A stretch of DNA of 64,000 bases from Affinundibacterium nitidum (lineage in GTDB: Bacteria > Pseudomonadota > Gammaproteobacteria > Burkholderiales > Burkholderiaceae_D), in the NCBI RefSeq assembly GCF_014284155.1, contig NZ_JACOFZ010000011.1:1-64000 (forward strand), written 5' to 3'. Both the position numbers and the translations under genes were made by a program. Below the pieces are notes generated by a model. It saw nothing but the letters and a program-made list of their open reading frames with translations. It did not search any database and had not been told where the DNA came from. This document shows positions 1 through 7,644 of this stretch, one piece after another (position 1 is the stretch's first letter; each line of letters opens with the position of its first letter).

Positions 1-82
1 TACCCAAGGCGACATATCCCATCGGGCCCTCTAAATATTCTTGCACTACACGGTACTTAAATTCTTCTGCATGTTTCGTCAT
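1..82 (-). CDS. IS3-family transposase OrfA, N-terminal fragment (runs off the window)
   Basis: Only the first 27 codons are visible. The peptide begins MTKHAEEFKYRVVQEYLEG and continues PMGYVALG, the usual opening of the helix-turn-helix OrfA protein of IS3-family elements, which binds the element ends. In this family OrfA is normally joined to the OrfB integrase by a -1 frameshift; that part is outside the window. The ATG lies directly behind a strong hairpin with a T-run and no Shine-Dalgarno sequence can be seen, so translation is probably weak or coupled to transcription from inside the element. Frame and start are clear; intactness of the whole transposase is unknown. Confidence 0.7.
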   Translation of the reverse strand, partial: MTKHAEEFKYRVVQEYLEGPMGYVALG

Positions 83-83
83 T

Positions 84-120
84 AAAAAACCCCAAAAGTT
101 GGTGTCCAACTTTTGGGGTT
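84..120 (-). terminator. Hairpin plus T-run between the IS end and orfA
   Basis: Bases 88-102 and 106-120 form a perfect 15-bp stem with a 3-base loop. Read toward the transposase it is followed by six T's and then by the ATG. The stem uses part of the terminal inverted repeat. It should stop transcription entering the element from the flank, a known protective device of insertion sequences. Confidence 0.7.
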
Positions 121-149
121 CAGTTCAATTTGCCCTTTTTTCTTTCATT

Positions 150-1052
150 TTACGGTTGCCAGTAATTTGGTTTGCTATAGGCTGCGCGCAAATAATCAAC
201 AAAGGCGCGAATACGTAATGGCAGATGGCGACGTTGAGCAAAGATGGCGTAAATATCGTTACCTGGCGCATTGTATTCATCAAGTACCGTGATTAGCTTT
301 CCTTGTTCAATTTCACTTCCGACTTCCCACATCGAGCGCCAAGCGAGTCCTTTGCCAGAGAGTGCCCAATCATGCAGTACGGCGCCATCGTTGCACACCA
401 TGTTGCCTTCGACTTTGAGCAAAATATTCTTACCATTATCTCGGAAAGTCCAACCTCGTTGACTACCATCGCTACTGAACGTCAGACAGTTGTGCTTGCT
501 TAAGTCGTGCAGATTCATCGGCTTGCCGTGTTTTCGAATGTAGTCTGGGGAGGCTACCACCACACGCTTATTGTCTGCAAGCTTAACGCCAATAAGATTA
601 GAGTCGGTCAGGGTCGCAATACGAATCGCAACGTCAACGCCTTCACCGATGAGGTCCACCACTCGGTCATTCAAATTCAGGGTCAGTTTGACTTCTTGAT
701 GTTCTGCGAGAAAGGCGGGAATCAACGGCGCCACGTGTTGTCGACCAAATCCTGCTGGCGCAGAGATCGTTAATTGACCACTTGCTTTAGCACTTCGCTC
801 GGAAACTGAGGTTTCGGCTTCTTCGAGTTCCGTCAAAATGCGTTGGCAGTCCTCCAGAAAGGCGGCGCCTTCTATCGTAAGCGCGATTTTTCGCGTGGTA
901 CGTTGTAAAAGTTTAACGTTGAGTCTTTCCTCTAAAGCATCGAGCCGACGGCCGATCATCGCAGGTGCGACCCCTTCGGCGCGCGCCGCGGCCGACAAGC
1001 TGCCGCGAGTAGCGACCTCAGCAAAAGTAGAAATTTGTTTGAATTGATCCAC
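150..1052 (-). CDS. LysR-family transcriptional regulator, divergent from malate synthase
   Basis: DNA-binding transcription factor of about 300 residues. The N-terminal winged helix-turn-helix (about residues 3-60: FAEVATRGSLSAAARAEGVA, then RLDALEERL and LLQRTTR) is followed by a periplasmic-binding-like effector domain (about 90-295). I place the start at the GTG at 1052 because AGGAGAG stands just upstream; the longer ATG start at 1100 adds 16 residues with no LysR similarity. The gene is transcribed away from aceB with a 433-bp shared upstream region, so control of aceB and of itself is the natural guess. The effector is unknown. The sequence resembles the large group of LysR proteins whose C-terminal domain contains the 'GEGVDVAIRI' motif. 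Confidence 0.88.
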   Translation of the reverse strand: MDQFKQISTFAEVATRGSLSAAARAEGVAPAMIGRRLDALEERLNVKLLQRTTRKIALTIEGAAFLEDCQRILTELEEAETSVSERSAKASGQLTISAPAGFGRQHVAPLIPAFLAEHQEVKLTLNLNDRVVDLIGEGVDVAIRIATLTDSNLIGVKLADNKRVVVASPDYIRKHGKPMNLHDLSKHNCLTFSSDGSQRGWTFRDNGKNILLKVEGNMVCNDGAVLHDWALSGKGLAWRSMWEVGSEIEQGKLITVLDEYNAPGNDIYAIFAQRRHLPLRIRAFVDYLRAAYSKPNYWQP

Positions 1053-1485
1053 CGCTTCTCTCCTAATTCTTTGGGAATTGCCCTTGTTCTGACAGGGCAA
1101 GCGCCAAGGGTCTCTTTTTTTATTGGATTTCCATGCTCGATTTACCGCTCGTGAGTAGCGAAAACGATTAAAGAGCTTTAGTTTTTTAACTAAAGTCTTT
1201 TTACAAAAAACACTTATATATTTGCATAGTAAAGCTCATTTGCAACTAAAATGCAAAAATACTGTGATATTTCGACGTATTATGTACACGGAAATGTTGA
1301 ATATACTGTGTTTCAACAGTTCAATTTATTCTTTATGTGACGTGTTTTTTTGTTTTTTTTAAATAATTTTTAGTTTTATGAATGATTTAGTCATTTATCC
1401 AGCTAAATATCGTTACAGATAAAAATATGTTGCGGTGCGATGAATAAATCCGAAACGGCGGTTTTTCTTTGATAGTGAGGTCAGC
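1053..1485. promoter_or_regulatory. Divergent LysR/aceB control region
   Basis: This AT-rich region of 433 bp contains no supportable gene. Three TTTGCA half-sites cluster in it: TTTGCAT at 1221-1227, TTTGCAA at 1239-1245 and ATGCAAA (inverted) at 1251-1257. Such a cluster could bind a regulator of acetate/glyoxylate metabolism. A short inverted repeat (GCCCT...AGGGC, about 1080-1098) lies in the LysR leader. I could not assign -10/-35 boxes with confidence. Confidence 0.4.
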
Positions 1486-3072
1486 ATGACACAATTACAT
1501 TTACCAAACGGTTTGCAAATCACGGGCGATATCAAGCCCGGCTTCGAACAGATTTTGACGAGAGATGCGCTGAACTTAGTCGTCAAACTCAGTCGTCATT
1601 TCGAGAACCGCCGACAAGAACTCCTTGGACTGCGGGTAGAACGAGCCAAGCGTATGGATGCAGGCGAACGCCCAGATTTCCTTCCTGAAACCGCACACAT
1701 TCGTACAGGTGATTGGACAATTGCGCCGATTCCTAAAGCTTTGGAATGCCGTCGTGTCGAAATTACGGGGCCAGTCGAACGTAAAATGATTATCAATGCG
1801 CTCAATTCTGGTGCGGATAGTTACATGACAGATTTCGAAGATTCCAATACTCCTAACTGGGATAATCAAATATCGGGACAAATTAATTTGCGCGATGCTG
1901 TGCGTCGCACGATTAACTTGGAGCAGAACGGTAAGAGTTACCAGCTCAATGACAAAATCGCGACACTGGTGGTGCGTCCACGTGGTTGGCATCTCGATGA
2001 GAAGCATGTGCTGGTCGATGGCAAGCGTGTGTCAGGCGGTATTTTTGATTTTGCTCTCTTTATGTTTCATAACGCGAAAGAACAAATCGCACGCGGCGCT
2101 GGGCCGTTTTTCTATTTGCCCAAAATGGAATCGCATTTGGAAGCGCGATTATGGAACGACATTTTTGTGATGACACAAAATGAACTGGGTCTTCCACAAG
2201 GCACGATCAAGGCAACGGTTCTGATCGAAACCATCGTTGCTGCTTTTGAAATGGATGAGATTTTGTATGAGCTGCGCGAACATAGTTCCGGCTTGAATGC
2301 TGGACGTTGGGATTACATCTTCTCGTGTATCAAAAAGTTTAAGAATGATGGGGATTTCTGTTTAGCAGATCGTGCGAAAGTGACGATGACTTCACCGTTT
2401 ATGCGCTCTTATGCGTTGTTGTTGTTGAAGACCTGCCACAAGCGTAGTGCTCCCGCAATCGGCGGAATGGCAGCATTAATTCCGATTAAGAATGATCCGG
2501 AGAAAAATGAAGTGGCGATGGCTGGTGTTCGCAATGATAAAGCGCGTGATGCAACCGATGGTTATGATGGGGGATGGGTTGCTCATCCAGGATTAGTAGA
2601 TTTGGCGATGGCAGAATTCAAGAAGGTATTAGGTGATGCTCCAAATCAAATTCACAAACAACGCCCAGACGTGAACGTGACAGCGCAAGATTTGTTGAAC
2701 TTTCAGCCAGAGACACCAATTACAGAAGCTGGTCTGCGTTATAACATTAACGTTGGCATCCATTACCTTGGTGCATGGCTTGCAGGTAATGGTTGCGTGC
2801 CTATCCATAATTTAATGGAGGATGCTGCAACGGCGGAAATTAGCCGTTCTCAAGTATGGCAATGGATACGTTCTGCAAAAGGTTTGCTGGAAGATGGTCG
2901 TAAGATAACTGCTGACATGGTCAAGGCAATGATCATTGAGGAATTGGTGAAAGTGAAGCAATCGGTAGGCGAAGGAACGACCTACGATCGTGCGGCGAAT
3001 ATTTTTGAAGAAATGTCGACGTCTTCCGCATTCGCAGAATTTTTGACATTACCTTTGTATGAAGAGATTTAA
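1486..3072 (+). CDS. aceB: Malate synthase A
   Basis: Condenses glyoxylate with acetyl-CoA to malate, the second step of the glyoxylate bypass, in the cytoplasm. The protein has 528 residues, the usual length of the A isoform. Visible family marks are the segment YMTDFEDSNTPNW (about residue 110), RPRGWHLDEKHV (about 160, with the catalytic Arg) and the malate synthase signature LREHSSGLNAGRWDYIF (about 260-275). The ATG is preceded by GAGG. The upstream LysR gene points away and probably regulates it. Isocitrate lyase, its usual partner, is not in the window. A strong terminator follows about 90 bp downstream, so it is likely transcribed alone. Confidence 0.97.
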   Translation: MTQLHLPNGLQITGDIKPGFEQILTRDALNLVVKLSRHFENRRQELLGLRVERAKRMDAGERPDFLPETAHIRTGDWTIAPIPKALECRRVEITGPVERKMIINALNSGADSYMTDFEDSNTPNWDNQISGQINLRDAVRRTINLEQNGKSYQLNDKIATLVVRPRGWHLDEKHVLVDGKRVSGGIFDFALFMFHNAKEQIARGAGPFFYLPKMESHLEARLWNDIFVMTQNELGLPQGTIKATVLIETIVAAFEMDEILYELREHSSGLNAGRWDYIFSCIKKFKNDGDFCLADRAKVTMTSPFMRSYALLLLKTCHKRSAPAIGGMAALIPIKNDPEKNEVAMAGVRNDKARDATDGYDGGWVAHPGLVDLAMAEFKKVLGDAPNQIHKQRPDVNVTAQDLLNFQPETPITEAGLRYNINVGIHYLGAWLAGNGCVPIHNLMEDAATAEISRSQVWQWIRSAKGLLEDGRKITADMVKAMIIEELVKVKQSVGEGTTYDRAANIFEEMSTSSAFAEFLTLPLYEEI

Positions 3073-3162
3073 GTCGCATTTCTGCGCTAGTGGTCAAATC
3101 GAGTGGGAACGAGGAGATACGTCACTATCTGAATCATCGGGAAGATAGACGTAAAATCGAAG

Positions 3163-3195
3163 AGAGTGAGATCAAAAGTCTCACTCTTTTTTTTT
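3163..3195 (+). terminator. Rho-independent terminator after aceB
   Basis: Nine-base stem AGAGTGAGA / TCTCACTCT with a 7-base loop, followed by about nine T's. It closes the aceB transcript and separates it from the exported protein downstream. Confidence 0.85.
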
Positions 3196-3319
3196 CGCGG
3201 AAAGCGGGTGTTTACTCTACAATGAGCTTCGTAGGAATTATTCTTGTGATAGTAAAAACTATGTCAATCGCGCCAGCATTTGGCAAACCCATATTAAACG
3301 GCGACCGGAAAGATAAGCG

Positions 3320-3961
3320 ATGAAGAAAATTAGTGTGGTACTCATGATGTTTTTTTGCGTACTTAACGTTGCATACGCAGAAAAGAAGAAACCTGAAACA
3401 ACAACTGTCGATCAAATTACTTTCACCAACGAGATGTTTGATTTCAGCATCAAGAAGCCAGAAACGTGGGTCGCACAGAATACGACTGATTTGTTAGCCT
3501 TGCAGCAAAAAGGTTCGGCCCTTATGGCAGGCGATAACAAAACAATGAAAGCCGCACTCGATAGAGCCTTGGATACATCATTGCCCTTGTTTTCTTTTCT
3601 GAGTCATCCCTTAGGTACGAAAGGTCAAGCGATCATTAGTGTGGTATCTGCGGCTGAAAATGTGAAAGCGGCGCCAGTGTCATTGACTGCGTGTGATTAC
3701 CTTGAACATGTGAAAACGCTCATGGCAAAAGCAGCGGTGAAATCGACAATGTCGGATAAATGCCAAGTGCTAGATACTGGAAATGCGAAATTATCCTATT
3801 TTGATTCGAAAATGGAGGTCAATGGTGTAGTCATCCAACAGCGTTTCCATGCTTGTCGCAAGAGTGGATATATGGTGAACGTTGTGCAATCTTTTTTGGA
3901 TGAGAGTGGTCGACAACAAACTACAGATATCGTGAAAACCTTGAAAATTCGTTGTGATTAA
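3320..3961 (+). CDS. Exported protein of unknown function
   Basis: I do not recognise this 213-residue protein. It starts with a clear cleavable signal peptide (MKKISVVLMMFFCVLNVAYA, cleavage likely after AYA), so the mature protein of about 193 residues should be periplasmic or secreted. The mature part shows a motif 'FSIKKPETWVAQNTTD' near its start and four cysteines that could form disulfides (TACDYL, DKCQVL, FHACRK, KIRCD). No membrane helix follows the signal. GGAAAG stands before the ATG. It is separated by terminators from aceB and by 305 bp from the chemoreceptor gene, so it appears to be a single-gene unit. Confidence 0.75.
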   Translation: MKKISVVLMMFFCVLNVAYAEKKKPETTTVDQITFTNEMFDFSIKKPETWVAQNTTDLLALQQKGSALMAGDNKTMKAALDRALDTSLPLFSFLSHPLGTKGQAIISVVSAAENVKAAPVSLTACDYLEHVKTLMAKAAVKSTMSDKCQVLDTGNAKLSYFDSKMEVNGVVIQQRFHACRKSGYMVNVVQSFLDESGRQQTTDIVKTLKIRCD

Positions 3962-4266
3962 TCTCAATGATCGTTTTTGTTCGTAACGCAGGCCGTCAAC
4001 TTTCCATGTACTTTTAAAGTTTGTGATTTTTAATTCTTAAATTATTAATGCTGTCGATTGCAATGCACTTGCTATGTGCGGTATTCGCATCGTTGTTCAA
4101 TCTTTATCGGCGTGCGCGCTTCCCATCCGTATTAAACGTAGTAGACTAGGAGCAACTATCTCTCCAGTTCATCCACTTTTATTTTCTATTTTCACGACAT
4201 CTGTCATCGCTAACGCGAACACGTAGTCAGTCATACTCGCTAGTTTTGTGAATTCATGGGGGCTTT
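3962..4266. other. Intergenic region before the chemoreceptor gene
   Basis: This 305-bp stretch has no reading frame worth reporting and no hairpin with a T-run. It presumably carries the chemoreceptor promoter, but I could not find a convincing sigma-70 or sigma-28 match by eye. Confidence 0.3.
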
Positions 4267-5883
4267 ATGCTACAGAATCTTTCGATCAAGAGCAGCTTGT
4301 ACTTTGTATTGTCTATCCTGTTGATCATGCTGACGACGAATGGAATTGTCAGTATCGTCGGGCTTAACTCTGTTAATGAATCATTACGAACGGTGTACGA
4401 TGATCGATTAGTGGCAATGGGGCAACTTGATCAAGTGATTCGCCTAGAAAGCGAGAATCATTTTTTAGTGGCAAAAGCGTTGAGTGATGATCCTGCACAA
4501 ATAAAACAAGTGATCGATCAAATTGAAAAGAATAAAACGACTGCAGCTAAAGTTTGGGCCGAGTATTTGGCGACTTATTTGACCCCGGAAGAGAAGCAAC
4601 TTGCCGCGGTGTTTTCTATGGCTTTTAAGACGTTTAATGATGATGCTCTTAGTGCTGCCGTCACGGCGCTGAAAGCGCAAGATATAGAACAAACATCTAA
4701 GCTTTTGAGTGGTAAGTTGGCACAACAATATGCAAAATTGATTGAGCCTATGAATGCGCTCATTCAGTTGCAACTCAATGTCGGGAAAGCGGAATATGAG
4801 CAATCACAGAGCTTCTTTGGGAAGTTCAAGATTTTCTCGATTGTTCTCATCTTGTTAGGAATTTTGGTTGGGGCAGTCATCGGCTATTGGTTGATCTCCC
4901 GAATTACACAGCCTTTAAATTATGCTGTAGAGATTGCACAAACGGTCGCCGCAGGTGACTTGCGCCAAAAAATAAACGTAGATAGCGAAAACGAAACCGG
5001 CCAGCTTTTAATCGCACTGAAAGGCATGAATGAAAGTTTGATTCAAACTGTGTCGCAGGTACGTTTTGGTACCGATACAATTGCCGCTGCTTCAAAGGAA
5101 ATTGCAACAGGAAATATGGACTTATCTTCGCGGACCGAGTCGCAGTCGTCTAGCCTCGAGCAAACAGCGTCAGCCATGGAAGAGTTGACCTCTACAGTGC
5201 AGCAAAATGCTGATAATGCACGACAAGCAAATCAATTGGTTTCTCGCGCTTCGGATTATGCAACCAAGGGCGGGGATGTGGTTGATCAAGTAGTAATGAC
5301 AATGGGATCAATTAAAGAGAGTTCACGAAAAATTGTCGATATTATTGGCGTGATCGATGGAATCGCTTTTCAGACAAACATTTTGGCGCTCAATGCTGCA
5401 GTGGAAGCGGCAAGGGCGGGGGAACAAGGACGAGGCTTTGCTGTTGTCGCGAGCGAGGTACGTAGTCTCGCTCAACGTTCTGCAAGCGCTGCAAAAGAAA
5501 TTAAGGAGTTAATTGGTGACTCGGTTGAGAAAGTGGAGGCCGGTGGTCGTCTTGTAGACGAAGCTGGCGTTACGATGGGACATATTGTTACCTCAGTAAA
5601 ACAAGTAGCGGACATCATGGCAGAGATTGCAGCAGCGAGTGGCGAGCAAAGTGACGGAATCGCGCAGGTCAATCAGGCTGTAATTCAAATGGATACGACG
5701 ACCCAACAAAATGCAGCCTTAGTTGAACAGGCTGCCGCTACGGCTGCTAGTCTAGAAGAGCAGGCGGCTAATTTGGCCGAAACGGTAGGAGTTTTTAAGC
5801 TAGATCTAAATCATACGGTGCATGTTGTAAAGAATGTAGTCTCATCGAGGAGAAGATCCGACTCGTATCAACTTTCTGCTTAA
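4267..5883 (+). CDS. Methyl-accepting chemotaxis protein
   Basis: Transmembrane chemoreceptor of 538 residues that passes ligand occupancy to CheA/CheW. Layout: first membrane helix at about 8-32, a periplasmic four-helix-type sensor domain to about 185, second membrane helix at about 188-210 ([19 protein letters not shown]), HAMP at about 211-265, then the signalling hairpin. The highly conserved tip [20 protein letters not shown] followed by [17 protein letters not shown] (about 364-400) is intact. The tail ends [12 protein letters not shown] and lacks the NWETF-like pentapeptide used to tether CheR/CheB in some receptors. The ligand is unknown. It stands alone, between a 305-bp upstream gap and a strong terminator. 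Confidence 0.93.
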   Translation: MLQNLSIKSSLYFVLSILLIMLTTNGIVSIVGLNSVNESLRTVYDDRLVAMGQLDQVIRLESENHFLVAKALSDDPAQIKQVIDQIEKNKTTAAKVWAEYLATYLTPEEKQLAAVFSMAFKTFNDDALSAAVTALKAQDIEQTSKLLSGKLAQQYAKLIEPMNALIQLQLNVGKAEYEQSQSFFGKFKIFSIVLILLGILVGAVIGYWLISRITQPLNYAVEIAQTVAAGDLRQKINVDSENETGQLLIALKGMNESLIQTVSQVRFGTDTIAAASKEIATGNMDLSSRTESQSSSLEQTASAMEELTSTVQQNADNARQANQLVSRASDYATKGGDVVDQVVMTMGSIKESSRKIVDIIGVIDGIAFQTNILALNAAVEAARAGEQGRGFAVVASEVRSLAQRSASAAKEIKELIGDSVEKVEAGGRLVDEAGVTMGHIVTSVKQVADIMAEIAAASGEQSDGIAQVNQAVIQMDTTTQQNAALVEQAAATAASLEEQAANLAETVGVFKLDLNHTVHVVKNVVSSRRRSDSYQLSA

Positions 5884-5900
5884 ACGAGGCTTCACAATGT

Positions 5901-5929
5901 AAAAAGCGAGCTCGAAGCTCGCTTTTTTT
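5901..5929. terminator. Bidirectional terminator between the chemoreceptor gene and yggX
   Basis: A 12-bp stem (5901-5912 with 5916-5927) and a 3-base loop, A-rich on one side and T-rich on the other. It can end both convergent transcripts. Confidence 0.85.
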
Positions 5930-5951
5930 ATTCACAAATGACCTTTAAGCT

Positions 5952-6224
5952 TTAGGCGCTTGGTGGCACATAACCTTGAGCAGCATCCGCGCCGTCGCCA
6001 AAGAAATGCTTTTCCATTTGTGTTGCCAGATATTTGCGTGCACGTACATCGGCCAAGTTCAAACGATTTTCATTAACCAACATGGTTTGGTGTTTGAGCC
6101 AAGCAGCCCAAGCTTCTTTGGACACGCCTTCGAAAATCTTTTTGCCGAGTTCGCCAGGATACGGTGGAAAGTCTAAACCTTCAGCTTCTTTATCTAATTT
6201 AATGCAGTGGACCATGCGGGCCAT
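5952..6224 (-). CDS. yggX: Fe(2+)-trafficking / oxidative damage protection protein YggX
   Basis: Small cytoplasmic protein of 90 residues. The family is linked to iron handling and protection of Fe-S clusters against oxidants. The typical pattern is present: [20 protein letters not shown] with the conserved Cys at position 7, [30 protein letters not shown] and the C-terminal [18 protein letters not shown] precedes the ATG. It lies 86 bp downstream of argA on the same strand, the usual neighbour in Burkholderiales, and may be read from the argA promoter. Confidence 0.95.
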   Translation of the reverse strand: MARMVHCIKLDKEAEGLDFPPYPGELGKKIFEGVSKEAWAAWLKHQTMLVNENRLNLADVRARKYLATQMEKHFFGDGADAAQGYVPPSA

Positions 6225-6310
6225 AATCGGTACTCCCTTATATCATTTGTCATTCAAAATGCAGGCTGGATTATACGTTTGATTCTTAAATTCCGTTGAA
6301 CATTGGTGAT

Positions 6311-7621
6311 TTAGAGTTGCTTGATCAAAACCAAAGACTTACGCTGCCAGTTGTACATCTTTTGACGATCTTTGGGTAAATCGTCGACTGTAGCTTGAAC
6401 GAAACCTCGTTTCAAGAACCAATGTGCAGTGCGAGTCGTGAGTACGAACAAAGAATGGAAGCCAGCGCGACGTGCGCGTTTTTCGATGTGCTTCAAAATA
6501 CGTTCGCCATCACCCTGGCTTTGCACTTCTGGATTCACCGTCAAGCATGCCATTTCCCCCATTTTGTCGAAGGGGAAGGGATACAATGCCGCGCAACCGA
6601 AGATCACGCCATCATGTTCGATGACTGAGAAGTAGTTAATCTCGCGCTCGATCAGTTCACGACCGCGTTTGACGAGCGTACCATCGGCTTCGAGTGGCTC
6701 GATCAATTTAATAATACCGCCGACATCTTCAATGGTTGCTTCGCGCAAGCTTTCGAGATTTTCTGTTGATACCATGGTACCAACGCCATCATGGGTAAAT
6801 AATTCGAGTAAGGCGGATCCGTCGATTTTATAGGGCACGATGTGGATACGTGGCACACCACCGCGGGATGCTTTCACTGCATGTTCGAGGTAGAAGCTCG
6901 CATCAGCAGGTAAGTATTTTTTCTCGAGTTCGATTTCTGCTTGCTTGTAGGAGAGCTCGCGAATTTCGTCGCCATCTTGATCCATCATCATCGGTGTTTC
7001 AGAAATGATGATGAGCTTGTCAGCGCGTAATGCACTCGCCGCAGAAACCGCTACGTCTTCCATGGTTAAGTTGAACGCCTCGCCTGTTGGCGAGAAACCG
7101 AGCGGTGACAATAATACTAAGCTACCAGCATCGAGAATACGACCGATGGTGTCATAAGCAATTTTGCGCGTGACTCCGGTCAATTGGAAGTCAACACCAT
7201 CAACGATACCGATCGGTTTGGCCGTAATGAAATTGCCGGAAATGATGCGAATCGCGGAGTGGGCCATTGGTGTGTTAGGCAAACCTTGGCTAAACGCTGC
7301 TTCAATATCTAAACGTAATTCACCTGCTGCTTCTTTCGAACACTCAAGCGCTGCTGTATCGGTAATACGTACGCCGTTGTGGAAGCGGCCTTCGACATTA
7401 CGCAGAGCCAGCTGCTCAGCGACCTGCGGGCGTGAACCGTGGACAATGACAATTTTGATGCCCAGTGCATGTAAAAGCGATAAATCCTGTGCCAAAACGG
7501 GCAGGGCGCCAGCCACCACTAACTCCCCCGGAAAGGCAACCACAAAGGTTTTCCCACGGAAGGCATGAATATACGGCGCGACGGAGCGCAGCCATTGAAC
7601 GAATTGAACAGAATTTTCCAT
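6311..7621 (-). CDS. argA: Amino-acid N-acetyltransferase (N-acetylglutamate synthase)
   Basis: Transfers acetyl from acetyl-CoA to glutamate, the first step of arginine biosynthesis. The 436 residues match classical ArgA length. The N-terminal amino-acid-kinase-like domain (about 1-285; KTFVVAFPGELV, IVIVHGSRPQVAEQL, LLSPLGFSPTGEAFNLTMED) serves for arginine feedback in this family. The C-terminal GNAT domain (about 290-430; FGCAALYPFP, MACLTVNPEVQSQGDGERIL, FVLTTRTAHWFLKRGF) carries catalysis. The start is set by the MENSVQFVQWLRSVAPYI opening typical of ArgA. It is divergent from hrpA with only 23 bp between the start codons. Confidence 0.96.
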   Translation of the reverse strand: MENSVQFVQWLRSVAPYIHAFRGKTFVVAFPGELVVAGALPVLAQDLSLLHALGIKIVIVHGSRPQVAEQLALRNVEGRFHNGVRITDTAALECSKEAAGELRLDIEAAFSQGLPNTPMAHSAIRIISGNFITAKPIGIVDGVDFQLTGVTRKIAYDTIGRILDAGSLVLLSPLGFSPTGEAFNLTMEDVAVSAASALRADKLIIISETPMMMDQDGDEIRELSYKQAEIELEKKYLPADASFYLEHAVKASRGGVPRIHIVPYKIDGSALLELFTHDGVGTMVSTENLESLREATIEDVGGIIKLIEPLEADGTLVKRGRELIEREINYFSVIEHDGVIFGCAALYPFPFDKMGEMACLTVNPEVQSQGDGERILKHIEKRARRAGFHSLFVLTTRTAHWFLKRGFVQATVDDLPKDRQKMYNWQRKSLVLIKQL

Positions 7622-7629
7622 AGACGAAT

Positions 7630-7635
7630 TATAAT
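7630..7635 (+). promoter_or_regulatory. Candidate -10 element of hrpA
   Basis: A perfect TATAAT lies 9 bp before the hrpA ATG. If it is used, transcription would begin within a few bases of the start codon, giving a leaderless or nearly leaderless message. No good -35 at 17 bp is visible; TTGAAC at 7604-7609 is spaced 20 bp. Confidence 0.4.
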
Positions 7636-7644
7636 CGCAGGACT

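Larger units (their letters stand above)
1..127 (-). mobile_element. IS3-family insertion sequence, left end (partial)
   Basis: This is the terminal piece of an insertion sequence that continues past the left edge of the window. Read on the minus strand, the outer end at base 127 starts TGAACTGAACCCCAAAAG and continues TTGGACACC, which resembles the terminal inverted repeats of IS3-family elements of the IS150 type. It is followed inward by the start of an OrfA-like reading frame. The element ends about 20 bp from the stop codon of the LysR gene, so it sits just downstream of that gene without breaking it. The target duplication cannot be checked because the other end lies outside the window. 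The family assignment rests on the repeat and the 27 visible residues. Confidence 0.75.

Noticed and set aside
3090-3323. 77-codon plus-strand frame after aceB
   Set aside because: It runs through the aceB terminator hairpin and overlaps the start of the exported-protein gene; there is no ribosome binding site and the peptide has no recognisable pattern.
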